A stretch of 42,979 nucleotides of DNA from Oxalobacteraceae bacterium (GCA_021768485.1 JAIZVZ010000030.1:1-42979), one strand, 5' to 3'; counted from the stretch's first letter, positions 17,601-26,056 are shown. The notes: generated by a model from the sequence alone, not told the origin. Numbers and translations are program-made.

Positions 17601-18437
17601 GTCATGGATGGCTATGAAGCGACGCGCCTGATTCGGCGCACCCCCGCGCTGGCAAGGCTGCCGGTGGTGGCGCTGACGGCCGGCGCATTCAAGGAGCAAC
17701 AGGATGCGGCGCGCGAGGCCGGCATGACCGATTATATTGCCAAGCCTTTTCAGATCGAACCGGCGATTGCCCTGCTGCGCGCACTGGCAGGGCGCGAGGC
17801 CGACGGCGCTGCGACCGGGGAGGCCCGGCTGCCGGCCTCAACGAAAGACCCGGCTCGCCTGGCGGACTTGCCGGGCCTGGCTATCGGACGCGGCATGGAA
17901 ACCTGGAAAGACGCCGCCGTATACCGTCAATACCTGAACAAATTCATCCGCGACTATGGCGCCGGCGCCGGCAGCATGGCGCAGGCCGAAGGCGCGGCGG
18001 CCGAGGCCCTGGCGCACAAACTCGGCGGCGCCGCCAGCACCCTGGCACTGACCGAGGTCGCAGCGGCGGCGCACTCGCTCGAACAGGCACTGCATCAAGG
18101 CGCCGCCACGGCCGACGGTTGCGCCCAGCTGCAGACGGCGCTCGATACCGCGCGCACGTCGATTGCCGCATTCGCCCAGACCGATGCCGCGCAGCGCGCC
18201 GGCGCCGAACTGCCGTTCGAACCGGACGCCATGCGCAGCTTGCTGCATACGCTGCTGGCGGCCTATGACACCGACAACCCGAAAGAAATAAAAATCGCGC
18301 TGCAAAGCCTGGCCGCCTATCTGCCGGCGGCAGCGCTGGCACCGCTCGAGCTGGCCGTGGAAAATTTCGATTTCCGCGGCGGCGAGGCGGCCGTGCATGC
18401 GCTGGCGGCGCAATTGGGCATCGCGATGGCTGGCTGA
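14685..18437 (+). CDS. Hybrid sensor histidine kinase (Cache-HAMP-PAS-HisKA-HATPase-REC-REC-HPt)
   Basis: 1250 residues. Helix 1 lies near 30-55 and helix 2 near 305-330, flanking an about 250-residue periplasmic dCACHE-like sensor (NDGVALADFPRAEG, FADRDYFQSAL, GKPFIARPMNRPAIAMSVPV). HAMP 330-385, a PAS domain about 395-510, then HisKA with NMSHEIRTP (phospho-His539). The ATPase has N (LTNNAIKFT), G1 (DTGVG) and G2 (GGSGLGLAI) boxes. Receiver 1 has phospho-Asp826 (LDWQMPG), receiver 2 has Asp968 (MDVQMPV), and the C-terminal HPt has His1111 (AHKLGG). All phosphorelay residues are intact, so phosphate should pass His-Asp-His to a distant response regulator; none is nearby. Cache domains of this type often sense amino or organic acids. 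Confidence 0.94.
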   Translation: MRIFPKTLLKAFPHTAWRQALPGWFNSLQFRLAAIPLAVMLATFWLLALFCMSALRTTLETAQMKQQRSNVQYLAAELGSKLNSLKAGLVVAAAQLDTHRLNDKDYLQQFLEDRYPFQPEFSAGTLIIANDGVALADFPRAEGRRGSSFADRDYFQSALSTRRSMIGKPFIARPMNRPAIAMSVPVLDADGRVLAVMVGAIDLSTPDFLGMATDAARLGEVEQYVLSLKDEIFVAASDKTRLMQAIPRPGQSKLMDQLRRGFDGSMIADNIYGIEKIYSTAQVPLANWIIVEAVPTSVAFRPVQLLRTTLAIGAIVGTAIALLVAAWLARRTLRPLSKASLQLEAMSSGQQDLCELPEAGTAEVRHLLASFNRLAKELITHRQHLEELVEQRTLEVSELYNRAPCGYHSLNADGIFTHVNDTELSWLGYTREELIGRMQIIDLMTPKSQALFRSLFPRFLVSGALRDQEFELVRRDGSVFPVRIEANAVFDDAGRYLFSRSIVTDNTERQDHNNALIAARDAALSADRAKSDFVANMSHEIRTPMHAVLGLVYLLEKIDLPNEARDLVRKIDRAGRLLLSIINDILDFSRIESGKLNIEHAPFDLGLVLTNIATLMAISVADKNLELIITPPAGGVAHLRGDALRLEQVLINLTNNAIKFTSTGYVNIRVDVLEAQAQRITLRFAVRDTGVGITESQQQGLFKPFTQADASTTRRFGGSGLGLAISQRLVALMGGQIGLTSTPGRGSEFWFVLPFEREDAARSSAPELAGIEVLIADDSAIATEALRITASNLGWNASTVSNGGAAIECVLGRHARQQRNDVIILDWQMPGIDGLTAARTIHESLKGQHEPIILMVTAHSRKELLALAGGGIVDGILDKPVTASTLYNTVANALRSRQAGVAPPLPPPPRPRLDGVRLLVVDDSDINREVAQRIFSGEGARVTLANNGSLALDWLRAHADEVDIVLMDVQMPVMDGYEATRLIRRTPALARLPVVALTAGAFKEQQDAAREAGMTDYIAKPFQIEPAIALLRALAGREADGAATGEARLPASTKDPARLADLPGLAIGRGMETWKDAAVYRQYLNKFIRDYGAGAGSMAQAEGAAAEALAHKLGGAASTLALTEVAAAAHSLEQALHQGAATADGCAQLQTALDTARTSIAAFAQTDAAQRAGAELPFEPDAMRSLLHTLLAAYDTDNPKEIKIALQSLAAYLPAAALAPLELAVENFDFRGGEAAVHALAAQLGIAMAG

Positions 18438-18549
18438 CAGCGTCGTCTGCCGTGGCGCGCCATGCACCATATTCGGGCACGATGCAAAAACATGTGTCTT
18501 TTGCCTGACAGGCATGGAGCAAACTGCCATCCCCTTGCCGCATGCGTTC

Positions 18550-18555
18550 TATAAT
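18550..18555 (+). promoter_or_regulatory. -10 element before the solute-binding protein gene
   Basis: A perfect TATAAT lies 40 bases before the GTG start. No good -35 hexamer is at the right distance, so an activator may be needed. Confidence 0.4.
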
Positions 18556-18595
18556 GCAAGGACGACAAGTTTATCGATTCTTTTTGGGAGTACAG

Positions 18596-19366
18596 GTGAA
18601 AAACATGCGATTTCTGGTACTGCTTAATCTGTTGCTGGCCCTGGCGTGCAGCCCGCTGGCGTCGGCCCGCACGCTCGAGCAGATCCGCGCCGACGGCAAA
18701 ATCATTTTCGGCACCGAAGGCACCTATCCGCCTTTCAGTTATTTCGACGGCGCCAAGCTGACCGGTTTCGAAATCGAACTCGGCGATGCGATCGCCAAAA
18801 AAATGGGCTTGCGCACCCAGTGGAAAACCATGGCATTCGATTCGCTGCTGGCCGGCCTGCGCCAGGACCGCTTCGACAGCGTGCTGTCCTCGGTCGGCAT
18901 CACGCCCGAACGCGCCAGCGCCGTCACCTTCGCGCAGCCGCATTATTGCAGCGGCGGCGTGATCGTCAGTACCGACCCGGCGATCCGCAGCGTGGCCACA
19001 CTGGCCGGCAAAACGGTGGCGGTGCAAAGCGGCACGACGTACTTCCAGAAGGTGCAGAAAATTGCCGGCATCAAGGAAATAAAAAATTATCCGCATGATA
19101 CCGATGCGCACGCCGCGCTGATCAATCATCGGGTCGATGTATGGGTTACCGATCGCTTCGTGGTCAAAAAGGTTTTGCAAACCAATCCCAACGGCGGTCT
19201 GAAGGTCGGCGACTATCTGTTCATCGAAAAAATCGCGGCCGCGTTTGCCAAGGATAATGCGGCACTGGCGGCCGCCTATAATCAGGCGCTGGCCTCGCTG
19301 CTGGCCGACGGCACCTATAAAGCCTTGTCTGAAAAATATCTGAAAGAAGATATTCGCTGCAAATAA
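18596..19366 (+). CDS. Family 3 extracellular solute-binding protein (amino-acid type), no transporter nearby
   Basis: 256 residues. GTG 18596 follows GGGAG (18586-18590) at 5 bases; ATG 18605 in the same frame is the alternative. The signal peptide MRFLVLLNLLLALACSPLASA is followed by the SBP_bac_3 signature (GTEGTYPPFSYFDGAKLTGF, then EIELGDAIAKKMGL) and the AGKTVAVQSGTTY and HRVDVWVTDRF segments. It binds a small polar ligand, probably an amino acid, in the periplasm. No ABC permease or ATPase gene is adjacent. It lies 158 bases after the Cache-domain kinase, so it might deliver a ligand to that sensor or to a transporter encoded elsewhere. Confidence 0.9.
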   Translation: MKNMRFLVLLNLLLALACSPLASARTLEQIRADGKIIFGTEGTYPPFSYFDGAKLTGFEIELGDAIAKKMGLRTQWKTMAFDSLLAGLRQDRFDSVLSSVGITPERASAVTFAQPHYCSGGVIVSTDPAIRSVATLAGKTVAVQSGTTYFQKVQKIAGIKEIKNYPHDTDAHAALINHRVDVWVTDRFVVKKVLQTNPNGGLKVGDYLFIEKIAAAFAKDNAALAAAYNQALASLLADGTYKALSEKYLKEDIRCK

Positions 19367-19729
19367 GCCGGCCGCCCCGGCCGTCCCTGGCGGTGCCCGC
19401 AACGGGCGCCGTTCTTCCCCGCTCACCCCACTCCTCTCATGCATGGCAAGGGCTGGCGCACGCCGCGCCGTATGCCGCCGCCGCTGCGGTCGCCAACCAT
19501 GAGCGCTCTGCGCCGTAACGAACTTACAGGCAACTTGCAGTATGGGACGATTACAACAAAATCGGATTTTGCAAAAAAAGTGGTTCTGAAGCGACTTTTT
19601 TGCTTCATCGACCGCTTATTGCTTTATACCTTGCATAGGGCCTCGCACCTGCACCTCGCCGGCCATCTTTGCTTCCTGGCTCAGGGTCATCCCTGCGCTT
19701 TATTTCCATTGCGATCGGCTATCTTATCC
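19367..19729. other. Intergenic region before phospholipase A
   Basis: 363 bases. GC-rich inverted repeats just after the binding-protein gene (GCCCG caa CGGGC near 19396-19408, followed by TTCTT) may terminate it. From 19530 to 19630 the DNA is AT-rich with a possible promoter, TTGCTT (19600-19605) and TTTATA (19623-19628) spaced 17. An in-frame extension of the phospholipase frame covers this region but lacks coding character. Confidence 0.4.
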
Positions 19730-20791
19730 ATGCGCGCTTCCGTCCGACTCTTGCTCCTCGCCTCGCTACCTGGCGTGTCTTTTCCAGCCCATGCGGGCGA
19801 ACTCGAACAACAGTTATTGCATTGCGCCGTGTTGAGCGACGCCGGCGCGCGCCTGGCCTGTTTCGATGTCCTGGCCAAGGCCAGCGGCGCCCCCGAAATC
19901 GCGGCCCCGGCGACGCCCGCCAGTGCCGGGCCGGCGAGCGCGGCCGTGCCCGAGGTGCCCGAGGTGCCCGAGGTGCCCGAGGTGGCCGAGGTGGCCGAGG
20001 CGCCGGTTTCCCGCACCGTGCAGCGCTGGGAACTCGACGAGACGGCGCGGCACGGTATCTTCAATTTTCGCCCGCATCGCGATAATTACTTATTGTTTGC
20101 CAACTTCAGCAACCGCATCAACGACCAATCGTTCGATGACGCAACAGCCGCCACCGCCACCGCCAAGCATGTGGAGCTCAATTACCAGCTCAGCTTCAAG
20201 GTCAAACTCACCGAGCAGCCGGCTCAATTGCCGCTCGATCTGTGGTTCGGCTATACCCAGCAAAGCTTTTGGCAGGCATATAACCGCGCCGCCTCGAGCC
20301 CGTTTCGCGAAACCAATTACCAGCCCGAAATGATGGCCGTCCTGCCGCTCGACAGAAATTTTGCCGGCTTCGATTTACGCTATCTCAATTTCGGCCTCGT
20401 CCATCAATCGAACGGCCAGAGCGGAACGCTGTCGCGCAGCTGGAACCGGACTTACCTCGAACTCGGCGCCGAGCACGGCCGGCTGGCCATCGCGGGCCGG
20501 ATCTGGCAAAGACTGGACAATGCCAAATCGGACAACGACAATCCCGACATCACCGACTACATGGGCCATGGCGATCTGCGCGCCAGCTATGTGGCCGGCG
20601 GCAGCGAATACTCGATCATTGCACGACGCAACTTCAGCACCGGGCATGGCGCGATTCAGGCAGCCTGGGCCTTCCCGCTGGCCTCCCATCTGAAAGGCTA
20701 TGTCCAGGTGTTTTCCGGTTATGGCCAAAGCCTGATCGATTACAATTTTTCGCAAAAATCGCTCGGGCTCGGCATTCTGGTCGGATTTTAA
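19730..20791 (+). CDS. pldA: Outer-membrane phospholipase A (OMPLA)
   Basis: 353 residues from ATG 19730, chosen because it begins a signal peptide (MRASVRLLLLASLPGVSFPA, cleavage near HAG); the open frame runs 97 codons further up without support. The N-terminal part has a cysteine pair (HCAVLSDAGARLACFD) and a low-complexity PEV linker. The barrel contains the OMPLA catalytic region HQSNGQSG ... SRSWNRTY with His225 and Ser227, matching His142/Ser144 of E. coli OMPLA, and ends with an aromatic terminus (LGILVGF). It hydrolyses phospholipids that reach the outer leaflet of the outer membrane, as a calcium-dependent dimer. Confidence 0.93.
   Translation: MRASVRLLLLASLPGVSFPAHAGELEQQLLHCAVLSDAGARLACFDVLAKASGAPEIAAPATPASAGPASAAVPEVPEVPEVPEVAEVAEAPVSRTVQRWELDETARHGIFNFRPHRDNYLLFANFSNRINDQSFDDATAATATAKHVELNYQLSFKVKLTEQPAQLPLDLWFGYTQQSFWQAYNRAASSPFRETNYQPEMMAVLPLDRNFAGFDLRYLNFGLVHQSNGQSGTLSRSWNRTYLELGAEHGRLAIAGRIWQRLDNAKSDNDNPDITDYMGHGDLRASYVAGGSEYSIIARRNFSTGHGAIQAAWAFPLASHLKGYVQVFSGYGQSLIDYNFSQKSLGLGILVGF
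19946..19999 (+). repeat. Six 9-bp tandem repeats inside pldA
   Basis: Four exact copies of GTGCCCGAG are followed by two of GTGGCCGAG, encoding a (V-P/A-E) repeat in the linker between the N-terminal segment and the barrel. A multiple of three keeps frame, so copy number could vary without loss of the enzyme. Confidence 0.9.
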
Positions 20792-20873
20792 GCAAGGGAG
20801 CCAAGCGCAGACGCAAGGTTGCGGCAGAACTTAATGCTCAGTGACCTGGTCCATAAGGCAAGGGAGGTGCGCC

Positions 20874-21821
20874 ATGCAAATTGCCAGGAGAGTCTCCATT
20901 GCCCTGCTAGGCCTGGCCGCCTGCGCCGGCCTGCTGCTGGCCGGCCCGGTCCGCGCCGCGAAGGCGCCGATCGACACCGCGGTCGCCGGCTTTGCCGACA
21001 GGTATGCGCAAGTCAATGGCATCCGAATCCATTACAAGATCGGTGGCCACGGCTCGCCCGTCGTGCTGTTGCACGGCTATGCGCAAACCGGCCACATGTG
21101 GATTCCGGCCATGGGGCCGCTGGCGCAAAAGCATACCGTCATCGTCCCCGATCTGCGTGGCGCCGGCAGTTCCGACAAACCCGATAGCGGCTACGACAAA
21201 AAGACCATGGCCAACGATATCCATGAACTGGTGAAATCGATCACCGCTGAGCCGGCGGCGCTGGTGGGCCACGATATCGGCCTGATGGTGGCCTACGCCT
21301 ATGCCGCCCAATATCCGCAAGACAGCGCGCGCGTGGTTTTCATGGATGCCTTTTTACCCGGCATCGGCGACTGGAAAAATGCCTTTCCGGCACAAGCCGT
21401 CTGGCATTTCCATTTCTATGGCGAGACCCCGCTCAAACTGGTCAAGGGCCGCGAACGTATTTATTTCGATCACTTCTGGAACGATATGTCGGCCGACAAG
21501 ACAAAGTCGGTCAAGGAAGCCGACCGCAAACTGTATACGGCCGCCTACTCCCAGCCGGGCGGCATGCGGGCAGGCTTTTCCTATTTCAGCGATTTCGAGC
21601 GCGACGCCGTCGATTTTGCGCAATTGGCGCAGACCAAATTGGCGATGCCGGTGCTGACCCTGGCCGGCGACAAATCGGCCGGATCCTTCCTCGGCCAGCA
21701 AATTCAAATGATCGCCACCAATGTGCAAAGCATCATCCTCCACGATTGCGGCCACTGGCTGATCGACGAAGCGCCCGAGCAGGTCGTGCCAGCCCTGGTG
21801 CTGTTTGTCGACCAGCCGTGA
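20874..21821 (+). CDS. Exported alpha/beta hydrolase, epoxide-hydrolase / dehalogenase type
   Basis: 315 residues. ATG 20874 has GGGAGG 6 bases upstream. The signal peptide ends near GPVRAA. The oxyanion segment is LLHGYAQTGHMW. The nucleophile elbow is VGHDIG with Asp134 instead of Ser, which marks epoxide hydrolases and haloalkane or fluoroacetate dehalogenases. The general base is His294 in CGHWLIDEAP, and LAGDKSAG lies at the usual acid or charge-relay place. It therefore likely opens an epoxide or removes a halide in the periplasm or outside the cell, as the Cif epoxide hydrolase of Pseudomonas does. The substrate is unknown. Simple esterase function is less likely because of the Asp nucleophile. 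Confidence 0.87.
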   Translation: MQIARRVSIALLGLAACAGLLLAGPVRAAKAPIDTAVAGFADRYAQVNGIRIHYKIGGHGSPVVLLHGYAQTGHMWIPAMGPLAQKHTVIVPDLRGAGSSDKPDSGYDKKTMANDIHELVKSITAEPAALVGHDIGLMVAYAYAAQYPQDSARVVFMDAFLPGIGDWKNAFPAQAVWHFHFYGETPLKLVKGRERIYFDHFWNDMSADKTKSVKEADRKLYTAAYSQPGGMRAGFSYFSDFERDAVDFAQLAQTKLAMPVLTLAGDKSAGSFLGQQIQMIATNVQSIILHDCGHWLIDEAPEQVVPALVLFVDQP

Positions 21822-22173
21822 GCGGCGCTTGAAATTGGCCTGAACCGCGCCGCCAACTGCGCGCCTGAGCGGCATTTGCGCTGCGTTTGCGCCCGGCCTC
21901 GATGCGGTTGCAGGCATCGGCCCTCTTGCCCCCATTATCGCGTCACCGTGTTGTCATGTTGATTCGGTATCGTATCGCCTGGGTATCGTGTTGCCGAAGT
22001 CAGGTGTCGCCATCTTCTCCGCTTGCCTGCCGGACCATTTTGAACGACTCTCCCGGCAATAAAATGGCACAATAGCAAGGGCTCCGCACGCCGGCGACTT
22101 CGTCCGCCGGCACTTGACCGGTGCCGATACAAGCCCGGCGGGCCACATCAATACAACTTTATATCGAGCGAAT
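21822..22173. other. Intergenic region before the alkaline phosphatase
   Basis: 352 bases. Holds a direct repeat of GTATCGT around 21967-21990 flanked by TTCGG / CCGAA, and a hairpin GCCGGCG / CGCCGGC near 22092-22113. A promoter is expected between 22040 and 22160 but I cannot choose one. No gene is supported. Confidence 0.4.
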
Positions 22174-23856
22174 ATGAAAAATAGATTATCGGTTTCCCTG
22201 CACGCGGTGCGTGCCTTGCTCATTGTCGGCCTGCTTGGCGGCAGCCACGCGATGGCAGCCGCGCCGACGCCAGCGACACCAGCGGCCGCGCCGAAACTGG
22301 TAGTAGTGCTGGTCGTCGATGGGCTGCCGAACGAACAGGTGCAACGCTACCGCGACCAATTCGGCCAGGGCGGCTTGCGCCGCATGCTCGATCAGGGCGC
22401 ATCGTTTTCCAATGCGCATCAGGCGCACGGCATTACCGTCACCGCCATCGGCCACGCAGCCATATTGAGCGGCGCCTATCCTTATCAGCACGGTATTATC
22501 GGCAATAACTGGATCGACCCGGTCAGCCTGAAGTCCGTCTATTGCACCGAAGACCAGGCCTATACCTATATCGGCGAAGAAACCAAGCCAAGCGACGGCA
22601 CGGCACCGACCAAGTTGCGCGTCGATACGCTCGGCGACCAGTTGCACTATGCCACCGGCAATGCCGCCAAGGTGATTACCGTGTCGGGCAAGGATCGCGG
22701 CGCCATCTTACTGGGCGGCAAAACCGGCACGGCCTATATGTATATGGACAAGACCGGCAATTTCGCCAGCAGCAGCTATTACATGCAGCGCCATCCGCAA
22801 TGGGTGCAGCGCTTCCAGGCCGGCAAGCCGCAAGACCGTTACTATGGCAAGACCTGGCAACCGCTGCTGGCTGACTCGAACTATGCCGGCGACGTCAATA
22901 GCGGCGTACCGCCAACCAAGGCCGGCGCCCCGAACAGCTTTTCCTTTTCCTATTACAGCGAGAGCGGCAAGCTCGATGCCGATTATTATGGTCGCTTGAA
23001 AACCAGCCCCTTCCTCGACGAATTGACGCTCGAATTTGCCCGCGCCGCCGTCGAAGGCGAAAACCTCGGCAAGAATCCGGCCGGCGTGCCCGATCTGCTG
23101 GCGGTCAGCCTGTCGGCCCACGATTACGTCAATCACGCCTATGGCCCCGAAAGCGCGATGTCGCACGACCACTTGCAGCGCGTCGACCGCATGCTGGCCG
23201 GCTTTTTCAAATACCTCGACCAGCGTGTAGGCATGGACAATGTGGTGGTCTTGCTGACCGCCGACCACGGCTTTCCGAACGTGCCTGAATTCTCGCAGGC
23301 GCAGCACATGGACGCCCAGCGCATCAACGGCAAAAAACTGGTCGGCGATCTCGACCAATACCTGAACCAGCAATTTGCCGTCGCCAAGCTCGTCACCGCC
23401 TATTCGCTGCCCAACATCCATCTCGATTACGCCCTGGCTGAAAAAAATCACGTCAAGCGCGAAGAACTCGACGCCGCCGCCGCCCGCTTCCTGCTCAAAC
23501 AGACCGGCATCGCCCAGGTCTATACGCGCACCCAGCTGGAAAACGGCGGGGTCGACGATACACGCATGGGCACCTTGATGCGGCGCGCCTGGAACCGGCA
23601 AATTTCCGGCGATCTGATGGTGGTGGCCAAACCGTACTGGTACTTCGGCTCCGGCAGCAGCGGAACCTCGCACGGTTCGCCCTACGCTTACGACACCAAT
23701 GTGCCGCTGCTCATCATGGGCAAGCACTGGATCAGGCCGGGCGCCTATGGCCAATATGCGGAAGTGGTCGACATCGCGCCGACCCTGGCCACGCTGCTGC
23801 ATGTGCGCCCGCCAGCGGCAGCCGAAGGACGCGTGCTGAGCGAGATCCTGCGCTAA
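22174..23856 (+). CDS. Exported alkaline phosphatase / phosphodiesterase of the PafA (NPP) superfamily
   Basis: 560 residues from ATG 22174, chosen for its signal peptide (ALLIVGLLGGSHAMAA); the frame is open to 22114. Metal-binding VVVLVVDGLPNEQ is followed by the nucleophile motif ITVTAIGHAAILSGAYP (Thr90). The second metal site is DH in LLTADHGFPNV, and the late His is in GTSHGSPYAYDTNVPLLIMG. This matches type I phosphodiesterase/nucleotide pyrophosphatase-fold alkaline phosphatases such as PafA, periplasmic zinc enzymes that release phosphate from organic monoesters. A strong terminator follows. No Pho box was found by eye. Confidence 0.9.
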   Translation: MKNRLSVSLHAVRALLIVGLLGGSHAMAAAPTPATPAAAPKLVVVLVVDGLPNEQVQRYRDQFGQGGLRRMLDQGASFSNAHQAHGITVTAIGHAAILSGAYPYQHGIIGNNWIDPVSLKSVYCTEDQAYTYIGEETKPSDGTAPTKLRVDTLGDQLHYATGNAAKVITVSGKDRGAILLGGKTGTAYMYMDKTGNFASSSYYMQRHPQWVQRFQAGKPQDRYYGKTWQPLLADSNYAGDVNSGVPPTKAGAPNSFSFSYYSESGKLDADYYGRLKTSPFLDELTLEFARAAVEGENLGKNPAGVPDLLAVSLSAHDYVNHAYGPESAMSHDHLQRVDRMLAGFFKYLDQRVGMDNVVVLLTADHGFPNVPEFSQAQHMDAQRINGKKLVGDLDQYLNQQFAVAKLVTAYSLPNIHLDYALAEKNHVKREELDAAAARFLLKQTGIAQVYTRTQLENGGVDDTRMGTLMRRAWNRQISGDLMVVAKPYWYFGSGSSGTSHGSPYAYDTNVPLLIMGKHWIRPGAYGQYAEVVDIAPTLATLLHVRPPAAAEGRVLSEILR

Positions 23857-23884
23857 GACGGATCGCTGCGTTCGCACGAAAAAA

Positions 23885-23912
23885 GGGGCCAATGCGATTG
23901 GCCCCTTTTTTT
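23885..23912. terminator. Bidirectional intrinsic terminator
   Basis: GGGGCCAAT, loop GCG, ATTGGCCCC, with a T7 tract after it and an A tract before it. It serves both the alkaline phosphatase (+) and the convergent M13 peptidase (-). Confidence 0.93.
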
Positions 23913-23944
23913 ATTGCTGCGCACTTTTCAGGCGCGCCACCGAT

Positions 23945-26056
23945 TTACCAGATGATCACGCGATCCTTGGGCGCCAGATACATCTTGTCGCCTTCCTTGA
24001 CCCCGAACGCTTCATAAAAGCCGGGCTGATTGCGCAAGGTGCCGTTGGCGCGGAACTGGCCAGGCGAATGCGGATCGGTCTTGATCTGCACGATTTGCTG
24101 CGGATCGCGCATCTTGCTGCGCCATACCTGGCCCCAGCCCATGAACAGGCGCTGGTCGCCGGTCAGGCCGTCGATCACCGGCGCCGGTTTGCCGTGCAGC
24201 GAAATCTTGTAAGCCTTGTAAGCGATCGCCAGACCGGAATTGTCGGCGATGTTTTCGCCAAGCGTCAGCGCGCCGTTGACGTTATAGCCAGGCAGCGGGC
24301 TGAAGGCATTGTATTGCGCCACCAGCATCTTGGTCTTGGCCTCGAAATTGGCGTGGTCTTGCTTGGTCCACCAATCGCGCAGATTGCCGTCGCCATCGTA
24401 TTGCGCCCCCTGGTCGTCGAAACCGTGGCTGATTTCGTGGCCGATCACGGCACCGATCGCGCCGTAATTGACGGCATCGTCAGCCTTGGCATCGAAAAAC
24501 GGCGGTTGCAGAATCGAGGCGGGGAACACGATTTCATTGAGTTCCGGGTTGTAATAGGCGTTCACGGTCTGCGGCGTCATGCCCCATTCGTCGCGGTCGA
24601 TCGGCTGGCCGAGCTTGGCCAGTTCGAAATTCTGCGCAAAGGTATTGGCACGGATGACGTTGCCGACCAAATCATTGGCGCTCACGGTCAGCTTCGAATA
24701 ATCGCGCCATTTGTTCGGATAGCCGATCTTCGGCGTAAATTTGGCCAGCTTGGCCTGGGCTTCTTTTTTGGTCGCCGGGCTCATCCAGTCGAGCGTGTCG
24801 ATGCTTTGCTTGTAGGCTGCCAGCAGGTTGCCGACCAGCGCTTCCATGCGCGCCTTGCGCTCAGCCGGGAAATATTTGGCGACATAGACTTTGCCGATCG
24901 CTTCGCCCATCGCATCTTCAACGGCCGAAACGCCACGTTTCCAGCGCGGCCGCATTTCGGTCACGCCCGACAAGGTGGTGCCATAGAAGGCGAAATTTTC
25001 ATCGACATACGGCTTCGAGAGCAGCGGCGCGAATTCGCGGATCACTTGCCATTGGAAATAAGCTTTCCAGGTCGACAGCGCGGTGTTTTGCAAGACCTTG
25101 TTAAAGCCGCTGATATAACTTGGCTGGCTGACGATCAGGTAACTGACCTTGGCGCCGATGCCGGTATCGTGCAGATAGGTTTTCCAGTCGTAGCCGGGCG
25201 CCAGTGCGGCCAGGCGCGACAGTTCGATCTTGTTATAGGTCTTGACCGGGTCGCGGTTTTCGACCTTGGTCCACTGTACCTTGGCCAGCTCGGTTTCCAG
25301 CGCGACGATGGCTTTGGCATTGGCGGCCGGCGCCTTGTCGCCGGCCAGGGTCAGCATTTTTTCGATATGCAGCAGATATTTGGCGCGCGCTTCGGCCAGC
25401 TTCTTGTCATCGGCCTTCAGGTAGTAATCGCGGTCGGGCATGCCCAGGCCGCTCTGGTTGAGGTCGGCCACATACTTGGTCGAGTCCTTGGCGTCCTGGT
25501 GAATGACGTAGGCATAAGGCGTGCTGACGCCGATCGCATTCAAATGGGCGATGGTGGCGGCAATCTGTTTTTTGTTCTTGATGGCGGCAATCTTGGCCAG
25601 CTCGCCTTGCAAAGGCTTGATGCCGAGGCTGTCGACCGTCTTTTCATCCATGAAGCTGGCGTAAAAATCGCCGATTTTCTGTTCGACGGAACCGGCTGTC
25701 TTGTGCGAATCGGCGGCAGCGCCTTCGATAATGGCGCGCAATTGCGGCTGCGTATCGTCACGCAATTTGGCAAACGAACCCCAGCTCGATTTATCGGCAG
25801 GAATCTCGGTCGTCTTCAGCCACCGGCCGTTCAGATGCAGGAAAAAATCGTCCTGGCTGCGCACGCTGGCGTCGATGTATTCGGTTGCAATACCCGAGAC
25901 GGCGGCAGGGATGGCAGGCGCGGCGGAGGCAGCCGGCGTGGCCGCTGGGGCCGCTGCAGGTGCCGACGCAGGAGCCGCTGGGGTGGCCGGTTCGGCCGCA
26001 TTCGACACGGATGCCAGCAGGCACAGTGTCATCGCACTTAACAAATAACGTTTCAC
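23945..26056 (-). CDS. M13-family (neprilysin-like, PepO) zinc metallopeptidase, copy 1
   Basis: 703 residues from GTG 26056, which has AAGGAT 8 bases upstream; a longer ATG frame at 26083 lacks one. The signal peptide (KRYLLSAMTLCLLASVSNA) is followed by an about 45-residue Ala/Pro linker. The N-terminal M13 domain has SQDDFFLHLNGRWLKTTEIP and later WMSPATKKEAQAKL. The catalytic domain has HEISH (His540, Glu541, His544) in GAVIGHEISHGFDDQGAQYD and the third zinc ligand Glu601 in GENIADNSG. NAYYNPELNEIVFPA is the substrate-cleft segment, and the C terminus is VIIW. It should cleave short peptides in the periplasm or outside. A paralogue lies directly upstream. Confidence 0.94.
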   Translation of the reverse strand: MKRYLLSAMTLCLLASVSNAAEPATPAAPASAPAAAPAATPAASAAPAIPAAVSGIATEYIDASVRSQDDFFLHLNGRWLKTTEIPADKSSWGSFAKLRDDTQPQLRAIIEGAAADSHKTAGSVEQKIGDFYASFMDEKTVDSLGIKPLQGELAKIAAIKNKKQIAATIAHLNAIGVSTPYAYVIHQDAKDSTKYVADLNQSGLGMPDRDYYLKADDKKLAEARAKYLLHIEKMLTLAGDKAPAANAKAIVALETELAKVQWTKVENRDPVKTYNKIELSRLAALAPGYDWKTYLHDTGIGAKVSYLIVSQPSYISGFNKVLQNTALSTWKAYFQWQVIREFAPLLSKPYVDENFAFYGTTLSGVTEMRPRWKRGVSAVEDAMGEAIGKVYVAKYFPAERKARMEALVGNLLAAYKQSIDTLDWMSPATKKEAQAKLAKFTPKIGYPNKWRDYSKLTVSANDLVGNVIRANTFAQNFELAKLGQPIDRDEWGMTPQTVNAYYNPELNEIVFPASILQPPFFDAKADDAVNYGAIGAVIGHEISHGFDDQGAQYDGDGNLRDWWTKQDHANFEAKTKMLVAQYNAFSPLPGYNVNGALTLGENIADNSGLAIAYKAYKISLHGKPAPVIDGLTGDQRLFMGWGQVWRSKMRDPQQIVQIKTDPHSPGQFRANGTLRNQPGFYEAFGVKEGDKMYLAPKDRVIIW

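Noticed and set aside
19439-19729. Upstream extension of pldA by 97 codons
   Set aside because: The signal peptide begins at 19730; the extension crosses a promoter-like AT-rich region.
24068-26041. A 657-codon plus-strand open frame over M13 copy 1
   Set aside because: It is antisense to a protease with all catalytic motifs, is rich in Arg/Gly/Val repeats of no family, and has no ribosome site. GC-rich codon use leaves antisense stops rare.
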